DNA from: Mesorhizobium sp. AR07 | Lineage (GTDB): Bacteria; Pseudomonadota; Alphaproteobacteria; Rhizobiales; Rhizobiaceae | NCBI RefSeq assembly: GCF_024746815.1 | Contig: NZ_CP080528.1 | Span: forward strand, 496,001-560,000 | Direction of reading: 5' to 3' | DNA: 64,000 bases | Part shown: positions 63,124-64,000 of the stretch, piece by piece | Layout: each line of letters begins with the position of its first letter | How positions within the stretch are numbered: position 1 is the first letter of the stretch | Translations under genes and position numbers: made by a program | Notes under the pieces: model-generated | The model's input: the letters and a program-made list of their open reading frames with translations, nothing else | Told to the model about the DNA's origin: nothing | The model's database searches: none

Positions 63124-64000
63124 ATGAGCAACTTTCGAATGGTCGATCGTACGAGCGGGTTTCTTCTGCCGCCCTCGGTGGATGAATGGCTTCCCGAGCG
63201 GCACCTTGCGCGTTTTGTCGTGGAGGTTGTCGAAGGGCTGGACCTGCGGGCGATGAGCGGCAGCTATCGCGGGTCGGGTTCGGCGTCGTATCACCCGAAG
63301 GTTCTGCTTGCTGTTGTGGTTTATGGCTATGCGACGGGAGTTTTTTCGAGCCGCAAGCTTGAACGGGCGACGTATGACTCGGTGGCCTTCCGGTTTATCG
63401 CGGCGAACGATCATCCTGACCACGATACGATAGCGGCGTTCCGGCGGCGTTTTCTCAAGGAGATCGAAGGTCTGTTTGTGCAGGTGCTGCTGCTGGCGCG
63501 CGAGATGGGCGTTCTGAAGATGGGCACGGTTGGGCTTGACGGGACGAAGCTGCACGCCAATGCCAGCCGGCACAGCGCGCTTTCGTATGAGCATGCGGGC
63601 AAGATCGAAGCACAGCTGAAGGCCGAGGTGGCCGAACTGATGGCGAAGGCCGAAGCTGCCGATCAGGCCGACCTTCCCGATGGCTTTTCGATCCCCGAAG
63701 AACTTGCGTTGCGGGAAGAGCGGTTAGGCAAGCTTGCCGAGGCGCGCGCCAAGATCGAGGCGCGGGCCAAAGAGCGCCACGCCCGTGAGCAGGCCGAGTA
63801 TGAGGCAAAACTTGCGGCGCGGCAGGAAAAGGAAAAGCGCACGGGCAAGAAGCCCGGCGGCAAGCCGCCGTCCCCACCTGCATCGGGCCCTTCGCCCACC
63901 GACCAGATCAATCTGACTGACGAGGATTCGCGCATCATGCCGGTGGCCGGCGGCGGGTTCGAGCAATGCTACAATGCGCAGGCCGTCGTCGCTGAAGGCA
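63124..64000 (+). CDS. IS1182-family transposase (3' end outside window)
   Basis: The reading frame from ATG 63124 is open to the window end (292 codons). The start MSNFRMVDRTSGFLLPPSVD with EWLPERHLARFVVEVVEGLD is characteristic of IS1182 transposases, followed by YHPKVLLAVVVYGYATGVFS, FIAANDHPDHDTIAAFRRRF (DUF772) and the catalytic GTVGLDGTKLHANASRHSAL. A charged coiled coil (KAEVAELMAKAEAADQADLP) and the DDE region GGFEQCYNAQAVVAEG follow. Probably intact as far as visible. Confidence 0.93.
   Translation, partial: MSNFRMVDRTSGFLLPPSVDEWLPERHLARFVVEVVEGLDLRAMSGSYRGSGSASYHPKVLLAVVVYGYATGVFSSRKLERATYDSVAFRFIAANDHPDHDTIAAFRRRFLKEIEGLFVQVLLLAREMGVLKMGTVGLDGTKLHANASRHSALSYEHAGKIEAQLKAEVAELMAKAEAADQADLPDGFSIPEELALREERLGKLAEARAKIEARAKERHAREQAEYEAKLAARQEKEKRTGKKPGGKPPSPPASGPSPTDQINLTDEDSRIMPVAGGGFEQCYNAQAVVAEG

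Noticed and set aside
1..64000. CRISPR array, rRNA or tRNA genes
   Set aside because: No regularly spaced direct repeats and no rRNA-like or tRNA-like sequence was seen in the window.

Overview
The window looks like an accessory symbiotic segment (symbiosis plasmid or island) of a high-GC alphaproteobacterial rhizobium. The evidence is two nod boxes (one upstream of a NodM-type glucosamine-6-phosphate synthase, one upstream of a TolC-like exporter), a complete-order hupSLCDEFGHIJK-hypABFCDE uptake-hydrogenase cluster headed by a sigma-54 promoter, a MucR/Ros regulator, and dense insertion sequences, gene remnants and a nested group II intron. The species cannot be fixed from the sequence alone.

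Layout. 0-2 kb: preQ0 (queuosine precursor) operon queC-queD-queE on the minus strand, preceded by a preQ1-I type riboswitch. 2-12.4 kb: a hypothetical gene, an XRE regulator, nodM with its nod box, a phytanoyl-CoA-dioxygenase-like protein, a split DUF2285 gene, a TolC-like outer membrane protein with its own nod box, a ProQ/FinO RNA chaperone and a regulator broken by an IS701-family element. 14.3-16.5 kb: a deletion relic of an arsenite-oxidase operon (sigma-54 promoter, start of aioB, aioA missing, then cytochrome c and moeA). 16.6-31.1 kb: hydrogenase structural, maturation and nickel-insertion genes, with hypD and hypE read as one frame and hupE frameshifted.

31.8-44.5 kb: mostly decaying or scattered genes: HWE histidine-kinase fragments, an ATPase of the DUF234 group, a cytochrome c peroxidase split by an IS256-family element, mucR, a cold-shock gene, a frameshifted fic gene, an acyl-CoA synthetase relic and a pair of M16 peptidase genes (the first 5'-truncated). 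44.7-50.6 kb: nested mobile DNA, in which a group II intron lies against an IS3-type end and its reverse transcriptase is interrupted by a large serine-recombinase element; an IS3-family element follows.

50.8-56.7 kb is the most unusual part. A divergently transcribed XRE-HTH/GTPase-like protein faces a tightly overlapped four-gene operon encoding a ribbon-helix-helix protein, a ParB-fold protein, a PD-(D/E)XK-like protein and a DNA methyltransferase. I read this as a candidate restriction-modification-like or genome-defence system that I cannot assign to a named type. 56.9-64 kb holds IS66 and IS5 elements, a succinate-semialdehyde dehydrogenase, a HipBA toxin-antitoxin pair and an IS1182-family transposase running off the end.

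Single-base frame breaks recur across the window (hupE, hypD/E, DUF2285 gene, fic, reverse transcriptase, acyl-CoA synthetase, PAS kinase). Several fall in homopolymers, so either genuine decay or residual sequencing indels must be considered when reading these genes.
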